Shown here piece after piece: positions 1 through 11,444 of a stretch of DNA of 64,000 nucleotides. Origin of the DNA: Desmodesmus armatus (Eukaryota > Chlorophyta > Chlorophyceae > Sphaeropleales > Scenedesmaceae). The stretch covers positions 1 to 64,000 of the forward strand of contig VIIQ02000638.1 in assembly GCA_007449985.2 (NCBI GenBank), written 5' to 3'. The translations under genes were made by a program, and so were the position numbers. Within the stretch, counting starts at the first letter, position 1, and every line of letters starts with the position of its first letter. The notes beneath the pieces were generated by a model that was not told the origin of the DNA, ran no database searches, and saw nothing but the letters and a program-made list of their open reading frames with translations.

Positions 1-488
1 GTGTTGCAGATGCATCCTGCTGCCGTTTGCGCACACCAGCCCAACCTCGGACACAATCTGCAACGTGCCCTTCCTGTGGACTGCACTTCCAGCCTGATTA
101 CGCGCAGCTGTTCTAATCAATCTCATCAAAACACCCTACGTTCACGCAGCAGATCAACGCACTGGCAGGACGTGCTGTTCCGCAGCTGAACACCCCCGTC
201 ACTTCGATAATTCTGCAACACAAGCAGCGGCGCGTCAAAAGGCCAGGCAAACAGTGGCAAATTGTTCAGCTTCCAGTGCACTCTGGCACAAGAAAAGGCC
301 CGGGACGCGTTCAGCACTGGGGCATTGCTGCTGCAGATCCTCTAGCAGCAGCACTGGCTGCAATCATGGAGAGGAGGGCACCCTCGACCCAGGTGTGCAG
401 AAAGGACTCTTCAGGGGATACACATCTATGGGGAAGTCCTGCTAGTCCATGCAGCCTGAGCATTTGCCAGCTTCCTTGGTGAAAAGTG

Positions 489-1160
489 CAGTGGGGCAAA
501 AAGTAACTTGGCACAGCCAATAACCTTGACTTTGCTTGTGGTGCAGCCAGCAGCAGGCAGCAAGCTAGAGCTAGGGGCTGCCAGCATGTTTCAGTAGCAG
601 GCACACACCTGTAACAGCACACCTGTATGAACACGAGTCCTGTGCTGAGGGCAAGATAGGGCCGTTTGACCAAACTGGGGTCGACTGCTGCACTGCCAGG
701 CTCCACACAAGCAGCTGCAAAAGCCCAACTGTCAGTGTCTGGGGGGACACTGCCTTGCTGCACACGCAATGCAGCGCTGGCCAGGGGAGATAGCTGATGT
801 ACAGGAAAGAATGCAGTAAAGAGACGAATTTGGGGCAGCGCACAGCAGCAGCTGCAGCGCAGGCAGATCAACCTGTCGATCAAGCAGCAGCTGGCCAACG
901 ACCTGCACACTCACACCACGCACTGCCACCAACAGGCGCCCAAGACACTTGAACGTTTGCACAGCACCCACGTTCCCCTTACAGTTCGAATCCTGGAAGT
1001 CAAGGTTGTTAGGCGATGTGGACGGATGACCAATAGCCAGCAGCAGCTAGAGCCCCCGAGCAAAGTCCAGGGTATCAGATATATCAAGTAGTTTTGCTTG
1101 ATGCAGCGCAGGTCCCGCCACACGCGCCCTGAAACTAGACAAGTTACTTTTTGCCCACTG
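489..1160. repeat. Terminal block A, copy 1, with inverted ends
   Basis: The left end 489-509 reads CAGTGGGGCAAAAAGTAACT plus T. The right end 1141-1160 is its reverse complement lacking one C, probably an indel. The CAGTG...CACTG ends and the GGC/AAAAAG core resemble Tc1-type inverted repeats. The block lacks a convincing coding region; short open frames on both strands are not supported by domain similarity. Confidence 0.8.
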
Positions 1161-1331
1161 CACTCTCCAGTGAGAACCGGTCAAAGTTAGGGTTTAGCCA
1201 AGTGTACCCTGTACCCTGGTAGTGGCTGACAAGTGCCGCACACTGCACCTGCTGCTGCCACTTTTGCGCTGCGCTGAGGAATTGCTGCGAGAGCATGTCA
1301 GGGGCACCAAGTACGCCCAGGAAAAAGGTGG

Positions 1332-3515
1332 GTGAGGGTGTTGGGGTGCATGTTATGCGTCATGTTTCTGGGGCAAGCTGGGCCAGACTTTGCCAAGGCG
1401 CACCATGCCCTGAAGGGCATTCTTGACTCTCTCAATCAGCAGCTGCCAGAGGACGAGCAACAGTTCATTGGTAGCAAGGATTTCAACTACTTGCGCACCT
1501 GGTGGGGTCATTGGATTGAGAACGGGAGTGTGGACGATGCACACAGGTCTGGCCGTAGTCGCAAATGCAACGAGAAGGAGGCTCTTGAAGCAGCTCAGAT
1601 TTGCAAGGAGGGGAAGCTTGTTGAGGAGAAAGTGAAGGGCAACACAGTCAGCACAGGGTACACTTCACCAGCCTGGGAGAGGCCATCAGGGAGAGCCCCC
1701 GTTTGAAGGAAATTATGACCAACAACGGCCTCAAGTTTTCAGACCAGCTGCTGCATGCCATGCACGACGCTGACCCCTCCTTGTGCGCCGCAAGCTGTTC
1801 TTCAAGCACTCCTTCACAACACAGGAATTGCAGGAGCGTGTGGACTACGCCAAGCACTGTTTGGGCATTCATGAGGATTGGCCAGCATTCTTGAACCACA
1901 CCATTTACATTGATGAGTCTTCATTCACTGTCGACAGGTACACTGAGTCTGATGTTTTTGTCTGGTGTGACAAGCATGACCTCAACTTCTCTGATGTGGT
2001 GCCGAGGAAGCTGAAAAAGGGCCACAAGCATGTCACTGTGAAGTTCATTGTTGCAGTGACCGCCCACCCCGCCTTTGCGCACAGAGGGGGTGTGGTGTAT
2101 ATGGAGTTCACCACTGGAACCACCAAGATCCAACGGCACATCAACACAAGGCTGGATGGCAATGCGGTAGAGCGGGACATGGAGTACGAGGTGAGCCTGT
2201 TACATTGGGGAAATTGTGTGATTGCCGTAACCGTCAGTGTGACCCTGGCAGTTGGGAACTAACCACTTCAGCAGCTGCAAATAGGGCACATCAAAGGAAC
2301 CCCAGCGCACTAGCGCTGTACTATATGAGCGTGTCAGCACAAGGGTGTAGCCCATTGCCGCAGACTCAAGGGCGGCAGCAATGCAGTCAGCATTACCAAG
2401 ATCCTCTGTGTGCACCCGCACCAGCCGACCACCTTGCTGCACTGCTGCCATGTTCTGCATCATGTCGCGCCGCAACACCACCCATGTGCTGTGGTGGTAC
2501 TTAGCAACCAATGGCACCTCCCATCCACCTGCACAAAGTACCCTGCTGCATGTGGAAGAAGTCCATGGGCCACGGCCAAAAAGCCGGCACCACCTGAAGG
2601 CTGAACTCCCTGTCCACCCCCCACCTCCTCAACAGGTCCATGAAGCTCAGCTCACAGGCTGGTAGCACACGCATGCCCTGCTGCCTCCATGCCTCCTCAC
2701 TGTACATACAGAAGGGCACCACAGATCACAGGGGTCCCGCACTGTTGTGCTAGTTGCCACCCGCAGGTGGGGGGTGCCACGGGGATACCCTTGGAGCCGC
2801 CAATGCAACTGGTACTCTCCTGAGTAGTGGCCAACTGGCAGGGAGGTGCCATCAGGGAACCACAGCTCAGCCCCATCACTGCCATACTTCTCAACCCTGA
2901 GCCCCTCCCCCCGCATGGCACGTAGCGCCTGAACTTCCACTGAGGCATCTTCCCCGTGCCCCGCCTCCTTTTTGCTTCCCTGCAGATTCAAGACGGCAGC
3001 CGCAAGGCAGGGAAGATGACCAGGGAGGAATTTGAGAACAACCTCTACCACATAGTCAAGGAGTGGAACAAAGTAACAAGCTTGCTATCTTCTGGTTGTC
3101 TTATGACAATGACGCCGTCCAGGCAACTGCCACGTGGGAAGTGGTGGTGAAACCCAATGACCCCACCGACACGATTGACGTCCGTGTCAATGGCTGTAAG
3201 CTGCCTCTGCCCTCCTACAGCCATGACTTGAACAGGCCTATTGAGCACCTGTTTGGTACTGTGAAGCACCACCTCAGGTGCCAGCTGTATGAGGATTGGA
3301 GCCTCCTTGATGACCCACCAAGTTGCAGGACATGGTGCGCAAGGTCTTTTACAATCTGCCTACGTATGGCTGGGCTCAGCATGTGGAGAAGGATGTGGCA
3401 GGGCTTCTCAGCTGTGGCAGATGCTGAAGACCCCACAGGTTTTTCTTACTTGGATGAGAAGCACCGTGTGTGTGTGGGGGCTGGGGGCGATTACCCCAAC
3501 GCCTATGCTCGTTGA
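1332..3515 (+). pseudogene. Tc1/mariner-like DDE transposase, copy 1 (frameshifted)
   Basis: This has the same two-exon layout as the copy at 5608. Exon 1 ends at 2190 (GAG before GTGAGC) and exon 2 starts at 2986 after TGCAG. The frame is broken near 1650 and near 1785 by 1-nt losses relative to copy 2, and again in exon 2 near 3070-3090, 3320 and 3410. It keeps one intact stretch that copy 2 has lost: around 2115-2190 the reading runs correctly to the donor through a VERDMEYE motif. The catalytic motifs IDES (exon 1) and PIEHLF (exon 2) are recognisable. It is either a decayed copy or a poorly polished one; the bases alone cannot decide which. Confidence 0.7.
2200..2916 (-). pseudogene. PD-(D/E)XK (DUF559/Vsr-like) nuclease ORF nested in transposase intron, copy 1
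   Basis: This antisense ORF starts at ATG 2916-2914 (MRGEGLRVEKYGSDG) and should end at the TAA at 2200. It is broken near 2710 and near 2510 by 1-nt changes. The readable segments match copy 2. A Cys cluster (CDLWCPFC type) is followed by LLRRWGVDREFSL, then PMDFFH, a QVDG-type core and a downstream D..QN motif. It lies wholly within the transposase intron 2191-2985. The frame at the start is better preserved here than in copy 2. Confidence 0.5.
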
Positions 3516-4760
3516 GTGGGGTGAGGGGCACACTAGGGCACATCTGCAGCACATTTGCAGCTGCACCCAGCTGCTGCTGCTTTCTTGGGTGTGCATGCAT
3601 GCAAGGTGTTGCTGCTGCTGCGCACTACTCCTGTGCACTGTGCTGGGCTTGCCTCAGCCTGTTATGTGCAAGCTTTGCTTGCCTTCTCGACAGGCGTGTA
3701 TGGGCCCATGGTGTGTGTTTTACTAGTCTTGGGTATACTGCCTCCTGGCATGAGGCAGCAGCCTGCTGTTGGTGCTGGCATGCATGCCCAGTCCACGCGC
3801 TGCGCGCGCGCGCGTTGGCGCAGCTGCTGTACTGTCATTTTTCAGAGTACGTGCGTGTGGTTGAGCACCTGCTGCTGTGAGAGATTGGGGATCCCAGCAG
3901 CTGCATTCCCAGCACTGCAAATGTGCTCAATTCCTTTCAACCCACCTGGCACGAGGCATCTGCACTGCTTCCTGGTAGTGCTGCTGCTGTCTGTGCTGCG
4001 CAGTGGCAGTTGGCGATCTGCAGGCAGTACATAGCAGTACTGGGCACAGGTCAGCACAGCCCCTGGCTGACAGGGTGCTGATGTGTTTATCACGGTAACT
4101 AGAGTGGTTTTTCTGCATTTGTTTAGAATGGGCAACATGCTTGTATGTGCATGCCAGGCTGACAGGTGTGAACAGCATGGCAGCTGTTCAGTGTTTCAAA
4201 GTGCATGCTGTTACGCAGCACGCACGCAATTCGCAATTGCAATTCATAGGTCTGCCATGATTGCGTGTTGCAGATGCATCCTGCTGCCGTTTGCGCACAC
4301 ACAGCCCAACCTCGGACACAATCTGCAACGTGCCCTTCCTGTGGACTGCACTTCCAGCCTTGATTACGCGCAGCTGGTTCTAATCAATCTCATCAAAACA
4401 ACCCTACGTTCACGCAGCAGATCAACGCACCTGGCAGGACGTGCTGTTCCGCAGCTGAATCACCCCCGTCACTTCGATAATTCTGCACACAAGCAGCGGC
4501 GTCAAAAGGCCAGGCAAACAGTGGCAAATTGTTCAGCTTCCAGTGCACTCTGGGCACAAGCAAAGGCACGGGACGCGTTCAGCACTGGGGCATTGCTGCT
4601 GCAGATCCTCTAGCAGCAGCACTGGCTTGCAATCATGGAGCAGGAGGGCACCCTCGACCCAGGTGTGCAGAAAGGACTCTTCAGGGGATACACATCTATG
4701 GTGGAGTCCTGCTAGATCCATGCAGCCTGAGCATTTGCCAGCCTCTCCTTGGTGAAAGTG
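3516..4760 (+). other. 3' part of block B, no supported gene
   Basis: This stretch between the transposase stop and the next block A recurs at 7797-9041, and its tail also at 1-488. It holds CTG-rich runs, a short GCGCGC run at about 3805 and a TGCATGCA-rich stretch. A 176-codon open frame at 4083-4613 recurs at 8364-8894 but is broken in the window-start copy and has no recognisable domain. It may include an upstream exon of the next unit's transposase, which I cannot show. Confidence 0.5.
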
Positions 4761-5435
4761 CAGTGGGGCAAAAAGTAACTTGGCACAGCCAATAACCTTG
4801 ACTTTGCTTGTGGTGCAGCCAGCAGCAGGCAGCAAGCTAGAGCTAGGGGCTGCCAGCATGTTTCAGTAGCAGGCACACACCTGTAACAGCACACCTGTAT
4901 GAACACGAGTCCTGTGCTGAGGGCAAGATAGGGCCGTTTGACCAAACTGGGGTCGACTGCTGCACTGCCAGGCTCCACACAAGCAGCTGCAAAAGCCCAA
5001 CTGTCAGTGTCTGGGGGGACACTGCCTTGCTGCACACGCAATGCAGCGCTGGCCAGGGGAGATAGCTGATGTACAGGAAAGAATGCAGTAAAGAGACGAA
5101 TTTGGGGCAGCGCACAGCAGCAGCTGCAGCGCAGGCAGATCAACCTGTCGATCAAGCAGCAGCTGGCCAACGACCTGCACACTCACACCACGCACTGCCA
5201 CCAACAGGCGCCCAAGACACTTGAACGTTTGCACAGCACCCACGTTCCCCCTTACAGTTCGAATCCTGGAAGTCAAGGTTGTTAGGCGATGTGGACGGAT
5301 GACCAATAGCCAGCAGCAGCTAGAGCCCCCGAGCAAAGTCCCAGGGTATCAGATATATCAAGTAGTTTTGCTTGATGCAGCGCAGGTCCCGCCACACGCG
5401 CCCTGAAACTAGACAAGTTACTTTTTGCCCCACTG
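4761..5435. repeat. Terminal block A, copy 2, with 21-bp inverted ends
   Basis: A perfect 21-bp inverted repeat lies at 4761-4781 and 5415-5435. The symmetry extends outward by four bases (AGTG/CACT), which the last copy does not share on its right side, so the true terminus is probably CAGTG/CACTG. The block sits between two B blocks and ends 173 bp before the open frame that contains the transposase. Confidence 0.85.
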
Positions 5436-5607
5436 CACTCTCCAGTGAGAACCGGTCAAAGTTAGGGTTTAGCCAAGTGTACCCTGTACCCTGGTAGTGG
5501 CTGACAAGTGCCGCACACTGCACCTGCTGCTGCCATCTTTTGCGCTGCGCTGAGGAATTGCTGCGAGAGCATGTCAGGGGCACCAAGTACGCCAGGAAAA
5601 GACGTGG

Positions 5608-7796
5608 GTGAGGGTGTTGGGGTGCATGTTATGCGTCATGTTTCTGGGGCAAGCTGGGCCAGACTTTGCCAAGGCGCACCATGCCCTGAAGGGCATTCTT
5701 GACTCTCTCAATCAGCAGCTGCCAGAGGACGAGCAACAGTTCATTGGTAGCAAGGATTTCAACTACTTGCGCACCTGGTGGGGTCATTGGATTGAGAACG
5801 GGAGTGTGGACGATGCACACAGGTCTGGCCGTAGTCGCAAATGCAACGAGAAGGAGGCTCTTGAAGCAGCTCAGATTTGCAAGGAGGGGAAGCTTGTTGA
5901 GGAGAAAGTGAAGGGCAACACAGTCATGCACAGGGTACACTTCACCAGCCTGGGAGAGGCCATCAGGGAGAGCCCCCGTTTGAAGGAAATTATGACCAAC
6001 AACGGCCTCAAGTTTTCAGACCAGCTGCTGCATGCCATGCACGACGCTGACCCCTCCCTTGTGCGCCGCAAGCTGTTCTTCAAGCACTCCTTCACAACAC
6101 AGGAATTGCAGGAGCGTGTGGACTACGCCAAGCACTGTTTGGGCATTCATGAGGATTGGCCAGCATTCTTGAACCACACCATTTACATTGATGAGTCTTC
6201 ATTCACTGTCGACAGGTACACTGAGTCTGATGTTTTTGTCTGGTGTGACAAGCATGACCTCAACTTCTCTGATGTGGTGCCGAGGAAGCTGAAAAAGGGC
6301 CACAAGCATGTCACTGTGAAGTTCATTGTTGCAGTGACCGCCCACCCCGCCTTTGCGCACAGAGGGGGTGTGGTGTATATGGAGTTCACCACTGGACCAC
6401 CAAGATCCAACGGCACATCAACACAAGGCTGGATGGCAATGCGGTAGAGCGGGACATGGAGTACGAGGTGAGCCTGTTACATTGGGGAAATTGTGTGATT
6501 GCCGTAACCGTCAGTGTGACCCTGGCAGTTGGGAACTAACCACTTCAGCAGCTGCAAATAGGGCACATCAAAGGAACCCCAGCGCACTAGCGCTGTACTA
6601 TATGAGGGTGTCAGCACAAGGGTGTAGCCCATTGCCGCAGACTCAAGGGCGGCAGCAATGCAGTCAGCATTACCAAGATCCTCTGTGTGCACCCGCACCA
6701 ACCGACCACCTTGCTGCACTGCTGCCATGTTCTGCATCATGTCGCGCCGCAACACCACCCATGTGCTGTGGTGGTACATAGCAACCCAATGGCACCTCCC
6801 ATCCACCTGCACAAAGTACCCCTGCTGCATGTGGAAGAAGTCCATGGGCCACGGCCAAAAAGCCGGCACCACCTGAAGGCTGAACTCCCTGTCCACCCCA
6901 CCTCCTCAACAGGTCCATGAAGCTCAGCTCACAGGCTGGTAGCACACGCATGCCCTGCTGCCTCCATGCCTCCTCACTGTACATACAGAAGGCACACCAC
7001 AGATCACAGGGGTCCCGCACTGTTGTGCTAGTTGCCACGCGCAGGTGGGGGGTGCCACGGGGACACCTTGGAGCCGCCAATGCAACTGGTACTCTCCTGA
7101 GTAGTGGCCAACTGGCAGGGAGGTGCCATCAGGGAACCACAGCTCAGCCCCATCACTGCCATACTTCTCAACCCTGAGCCCCTCCCCCGCATGGCACGTA
7201 GCGCCCTGAACTTCCACTGAGGCATCTTCCCCGTGCCCCGCCTCCTTTTTGCTTCCCTGCAGATTCAAGACGGCAGCCGCAAGGCAGGGAAGATGACCAG
7301 GGAGGAATTTGAGAACAACCTCTACCACATAGTCAAGGAGTGGAACAAAGTAACTAATCTTGCTATCTTCTGGTTGTCTTATGACAATGACGCCGTCCAG
7401 GCAACTGCCACGTGGGAAGTGGTGGTGAACCCCAATGACCCCACCGACACGATTGACGTCCGTGTCAATGGCTGTAAGCTGCCTCTGCCCTCCTACAGCC
7501 ATGACTTGAACAGGCCTATTGAGCACCTGTTTGGTACTGTGAAGCACCACCTCAGGTGCCAGCTGTATGAGGATTGGAGCCTCCTTGATGACCACACCAA
7601 GTTGCAGGACATGGTGCGCAAGGTCTTTTACAATCTGCCTACGTATGGCTGGGCTCAGCATGTGGAGAAGGATGTGGCAGGGCTTCCTCAGCTGTGGCAG
7701 ATGCTGAAGACCCCACAGGTTGTTTCTTACTTGGATGAGAAGCACCGTGTGTGTGTGGGGGCTGGGGGCGATTACCCCAACGCCTATGCTCGTTGA
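5608..7796 (+). CDS. Tc1/mariner-like DDE transposase, copy 2 (two exons, one frameshift)
   Basis: This encodes a cut-and-paste transposase that would act on the inverted ends of block A. Exon 1 runs to 6467 (donor GTGAGC) and exon 2 from 7263 (after TGCAG) to the TGA at 7794-7796. The N-terminal part has the HTH-linker signature GSVDDAHRSGRSRK typical of Tc1/mariner proteins. The catalytic residues are D in YIDESSF, D in SYDND, and E in the C-terminal motif YSHDLNRPIEHLF. Spacing between the second D and the E is about 45 residues, longer than the usual 34. One base is missing near 6393 relative to copy 1, which shifts the last ~25 codons of exon 1, so this copy is probably inactive as read. 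The start is uncertain: the open frame begins without ATG at 5608, ATG occurs at 5629, and a further upstream exon (around 5545-5598) is possible. Confidence 0.75.
6477..7192 (-). pseudogene. PD-(D/E)XK (DUF559/Vsr-like) nuclease ORF nested in transposase intron, copy 2
   Basis: It lies antisense inside the transposase intron (6468-7262) and stops at TAA 6477-6479, nine bases from the transposase donor. Full length would be about 235 residues. Visible motifs, in order: WFPDGTSLPVGHYSGEY; a Cys cluster with CxxxCxxC spacing; LLRRWG; PWPMDFFHMQQG; YFVQVDGRCHW; RRDMMQNMAAVQQGGRLVRV. The D...QVDG..H...D..QN...GG.LVRV layout follows the DUF559/Vsr branch of PD-(D/E)XK nucleases, with Q where E is usual. 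Frameshifts near 7184 (five C where copy 1 has six), 7060-7080 and 6900 break the frame. A nuclease role in transposition or in copy spread is inference. The fold call rests on motif pattern only. Confidence 0.5.
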
Positions 7797-9041
7797 GTGG
7801 GGTGAGGGGCACACTAGGGCACATCTGCAGCACATTTGCAGCTGCACCCAGCTGCTGCTGCTTTCTGGGTGTGCATGCATGCAAGGTGTTGCTGCTGCTG
7901 CGCACTACTCCTGTGCACTGTGCTGGGCTTGCCTCAGCCTGTTATGTGCAAGCTTTGCTTGCCTTCTCGACAGGCGTGTATGGGCCCATGGTGTGTGTTT
8001 TACTAGTCTTGGGTATACTGCCTCCTGGCATGAGGCAGCAGCCTGCTGTTGGTGCTGGCATGCATGCCCAGTCCACGCGCTGCGCGCGCGCGCGTTGGCG
8101 CAGCTGCTGTACTGTCATTTTTTCAGAGTACGTGCGTGTGGTTGAGCACCTGCTGCTGTGAGAGATTGGGGATCCCAGCAGCTGCATTCCCAGCACTGCA
8201 AATGTGCTCAATTCCTTTCAACCCACCTGGCACGAGGCATCTGCACTGCTTCCTGGTAGTGCTGCTGCTGTCTGTGCTGCGCAGTGGCAGTTGGCGATCT
8301 GCAGGCAGTACATAGCAGTACTGGGCACAGGTCAGCACAGCCCCTGGCTGACAGGGTGCTGATGTGTTTATCACGGTAACTAGAGTGGTTTTTCTGCATT
8401 TGTTTAGAATGGGCAACATGCTTGTATGTGCATGCCAGGCTGACAGGTGTGAACAGCATGGCAGCTGTTCAGTGTTTCAAAGTGCATGCTGTTACGCAGC
8501 ACGCACGCAATTCGCAATTGCAATTCATAGGTCTGCCATGATTGCGTGTTGCAGATGCATCCTGCTGCCGTTTGCGCACACACAGCCCAACCTCGGACAC
8601 AATCTGCAACGTGCCCTTCCTGTGGACTGCACTTCCAGCCTTGATTACGCGCAGCTGGTTCTAATCAATCTCATCAAAACACCCCTACGTTCACGCAGCA
8701 GATCAACGCACCTGGCAGGACGTGCTGTTCCGCAGCTGAATCACCCCCGTCACTTCGATAATTCTGCACACAAGCAGCGGCGTCAAAAGGCCAGGCAAAC
8801 AGTGGCAAATTGTTCAGCTTCCAGTGCACTCTGGGCACAAGAAAAGGCACGGGACGCGTTCAGCACTGGGGCATTGCTGCTGCAGATCCTCTAGCAGCAG
8901 CACTGGCTTGCAATCATGGAGCAGGAGGGCACCCTCGACCCAGGTGTGCAGAAAGGACTCTTCAGGGGATACACATCTATGGTGGAGTCCTGCTAGATCC
9001 ATGCAGCCTGAGCATTTGCCAGCCTCTCCTTGGTGAAAGTG

Positions 9042-9716
9042 CAGTGGGGCAAAAAGTAACTTGGCACAGCCAATAACCTTGACTTTGCTTGTGGTGCAGC
9101 CAGCAGCAGGCAGCAAGCTAGAGCTAGGGGCTGCCAGCATGTTTCAGTAGCAGGCACACACCTGTAACAGCACACCTGTATGAACACGAGTCCTGTGCTG
9201 AGGGCAAGATAGGGCCGTTTGACCAAACTGGGGTCGACTGCTGCACTGCCAGGCTCCACACAAGCAGCTGCAAAAGCCCAACTGTCAGTGTCTGGGGGGA
9301 CACTGCCTTGCTGCACACGCAATGCAGCGCTGGCCAGGGGAGATAGCTGATGTACAGGAAAGAATGCAGTAAAGAGACGAATTTGGGGCAGCGCACAGCA
9401 GCAGCTGCAGCGCAGGCAGATCAACCTGTCGATCAAGCAGCAGCTGGCCAACGACCTGCACACTCACACCACGCACTGCCACCAACAGGCGCCCAAGACA
9501 CTTGAACGTTTGCACAGCACCCACGTTCCCCCTTACAGTTCGAATCCTGGAAGTCAAGGTTGTTAGGCGATGTGGACGGATGACCAATAGCCAGCAGCAG
9601 CTAGAGCCCCCGAGCAAAGTCCCAGGGTATCAGATATATCAAGTAGTTTTGCTTGATGCAGCGCAGGTCCCGCCACACGCGCCCTGAAACTAGACAAGTT
9701 ACTTTTTGCCCCACTG
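9042..9716. repeat. Terminal block A, copy 3; right end of the array
   Basis: The inverted ends are 9042-9062 and 9696-9716. After CCCCACTG at 9716 the sequence changes to TCCATAGC, unlike the CACTCTCC that follows copies 1 and 2. This fixes the terminus of the mobile unit. The bases beside it are not TA, so a standard TA duplication is not evident on this side. Confidence 0.85.
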
Positions 9717-10675
9717 TCCATAGCAGTTTCTTGCTGTAAAAAGCCATGATGCTGCAGATTCAGCTGTTGCTCATGAATGTATGTTCAGAATAGACTTGGC
9801 AAGCATCAAGACACGTCTGGCGCTTTATAGAAATACTGCAGACCCGGGACGCTGCCCTGACCCCTTCCGCTAGCATGGAATAACTTCCCGAGCTGCTTCA
9901 ATACGTTGCTGTGCACTGAAAACGATCATTTTGAAATTCATTTGATGGAGCCAACGAGTCTCTTCTCTCATTTCTCTTGGATGTGACCATAAGGTGCACT
10001 GAGTGATTGCCACACAGTATGGAGTAAAATCTTGCAAGACTCTTGAAGAGGGGCGCCCCTTATTTGACATAGCCATCCAGGACTCCGGCCCCGGGGCCCC
10101 CATACAGCAGAAATCCGACGCAAACAACTTGCACACTATCAGGATCCATCAACAGGCAATGATAAGCAACAAGCAAGCCATTGTCATTCAACACACTGCA
10201 AGAGACACTGTAAGAATAAGACAGGCCAGTTCAGTTCCCCGTTTGCTAGCTCCCTTCATCAGAAAAGCAGAGCCTGGCAAGTTGCCTCAGATGCTGCTGC
10301 TTCTGCTGCTGCTGTTTGCTTCCTGCCCACCACATGCGCCAGCCTGACGTCAGATGGAATCTGAAGATCACACGCCTGCTGATCCTGCCCAGCAAGCTGC
10401 ACCCTGCCTGTGTTCATGCCACAGCTCCCCGGGACTGTGAAACCGTACTGTCAGCGGCCTGAACCAAGGCAAGTTTACAGCAAGCACCGTGCCTGGCATG
10501 CCATGGCAAACATCATGCCATGCCATGCCATGCCATGCCACTTGACGTAAAGTTTAGTCCCAGTTGCCTCTACTACCCTATAGGGCAGCTGCAAGTTGCT
10601 GGAGGTTGCTGTAAGCTGCTTGGAATTGGAAATTGCTTCACGACCACAACGTGCACCACAGCTGCAGCCTGCTTA
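9717..10675. other. Single-copy spacer and 3' flank of the AT-hook gene
   Basis: No gene is supported here. An open frame at 10003-10347 lacks family similarity. A (CATGC)n-type microsatellite lies at about 10495-10545. TTACA at 10475-10479 reads TGTAA on the minus strand, about 200 bp past the AT-hook gene stop, and is a candidate polyadenylation signal of the kind used by chlorophycean algae. Confidence 0.5.
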
Positions 10676-11444
10676 CTACAGTGTGGGTGACTCGCTGGCT
10701 GCACCCTGCTGCTGTATTGGCACAGACTGCTCCTGTAGCAGACGCAGCAGACTCTGCCGCATCTGCTGCTGCTGCTGCTGCTGCTGCTCCGCTAGCTCCG
10801 GTCCCTGCTGCTGCTGCTGCTGCCCTCCCAGCTGCTGCTGCTGCTGCAGCTGCCTGTTGTGCTGCTCCACCACCTGCAGCAGCTGCTGCTGCCTATCAAC
10901 CAGAACAGGCTCCTCACCCTGCCCCATGGCACCCGTATTCAGCACATGCAGTAGCTCATACCCTGGAGGGATCTGGTGAGGCTGCAGTGCATTTGCCTGA
11001 GAGCCCCGTTTCTTACCACCACTGCCCTTAGGCCGCCCCTAGGTTTCCTCGCCTTCTGTGGTGGTGGGGGCCTGTGGTGTAGCTGTGAAGGGGCTTGAGG
11101 AGGCAGTAAGGCAGGTGGGGTCGGCACAGCAGCAGCAGCAGCTGCTGCTGCAGCAAACTGCTGCAGCCCAGCCCCTAAAGCAGCCACCTGCTGGGAGTAT
11201 AGCCCACCTGGCCCAGCAGCAGCATAACCTGGCCCAGATGGGGAGTAATCCGGCCCAGCTGGCCCACCCCCAGCCACTGGTGGCATCAGCCCCGGCCCCG
11301 GGCAAGGTGTGTAGAGCTGTGGGGCAGGGGAACCACTCTCAGGGCCGCCAAAACCACTGGCAGCACCGCCAAAAGTGTCGGCTGGGGACTCAAAAAGGCC
11401 TGGATCTATTGCCCTAGGCAGCTGCAAACGCCCTGCTCCTGCTC

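Larger units (their letters stand above)
1..9716 (+). mobile_element. Tandem array of a composite Tc1/mariner-like DNA transposon (A-B-A-B-A)
   Basis: The same unit recurs with a period of 4272 and then 4281 bp; copies are near-identical and differ mostly by 1-nt indels. Each unit has a block A (489-1160, 4761-5435, 9042-9716) and a block B (tail at 1-488, then 1161-4760 and 5436-9041). Homology stops at 9716, exactly at the outer end of the right inverted repeat of the last A, and single-copy DNA follows. The array start lies outside the window. B carries the transposase (+) and, inside the transposase intron, a nuclease-like ORF (-). The smallest complete element consistent with this end is A-B-A at 4761-9716 (4956 bp), with A as a direct terminal repeat whose ends are themselves inverted. 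Tandem growth by recombination between A blocks is inferred. I see no obvious target duplication. Confidence 0.8.

Noticed and set aside
4712..5182. Minus-strand open frames in block A (also at 311-910 and 8993-9463)
   Set aside because: Cys/Leu-rich composition typical of antisense CTG-rich DNA; no domain motifs and no coherent start.
6924..7880. 318-codon minus-strand open frame over transposase exon 2
   Set aside because: Its first two-thirds are the antisense of the conserved DDE exon; only the part inside the intron (below about 7192) looks like a real protein.
8364..8894. 176-codon open frame repeated at 4083-4613
   Set aside because: No recognisable domain, broken in the copy at the window start, and CTG-rich; could at most contain an upstream exon.
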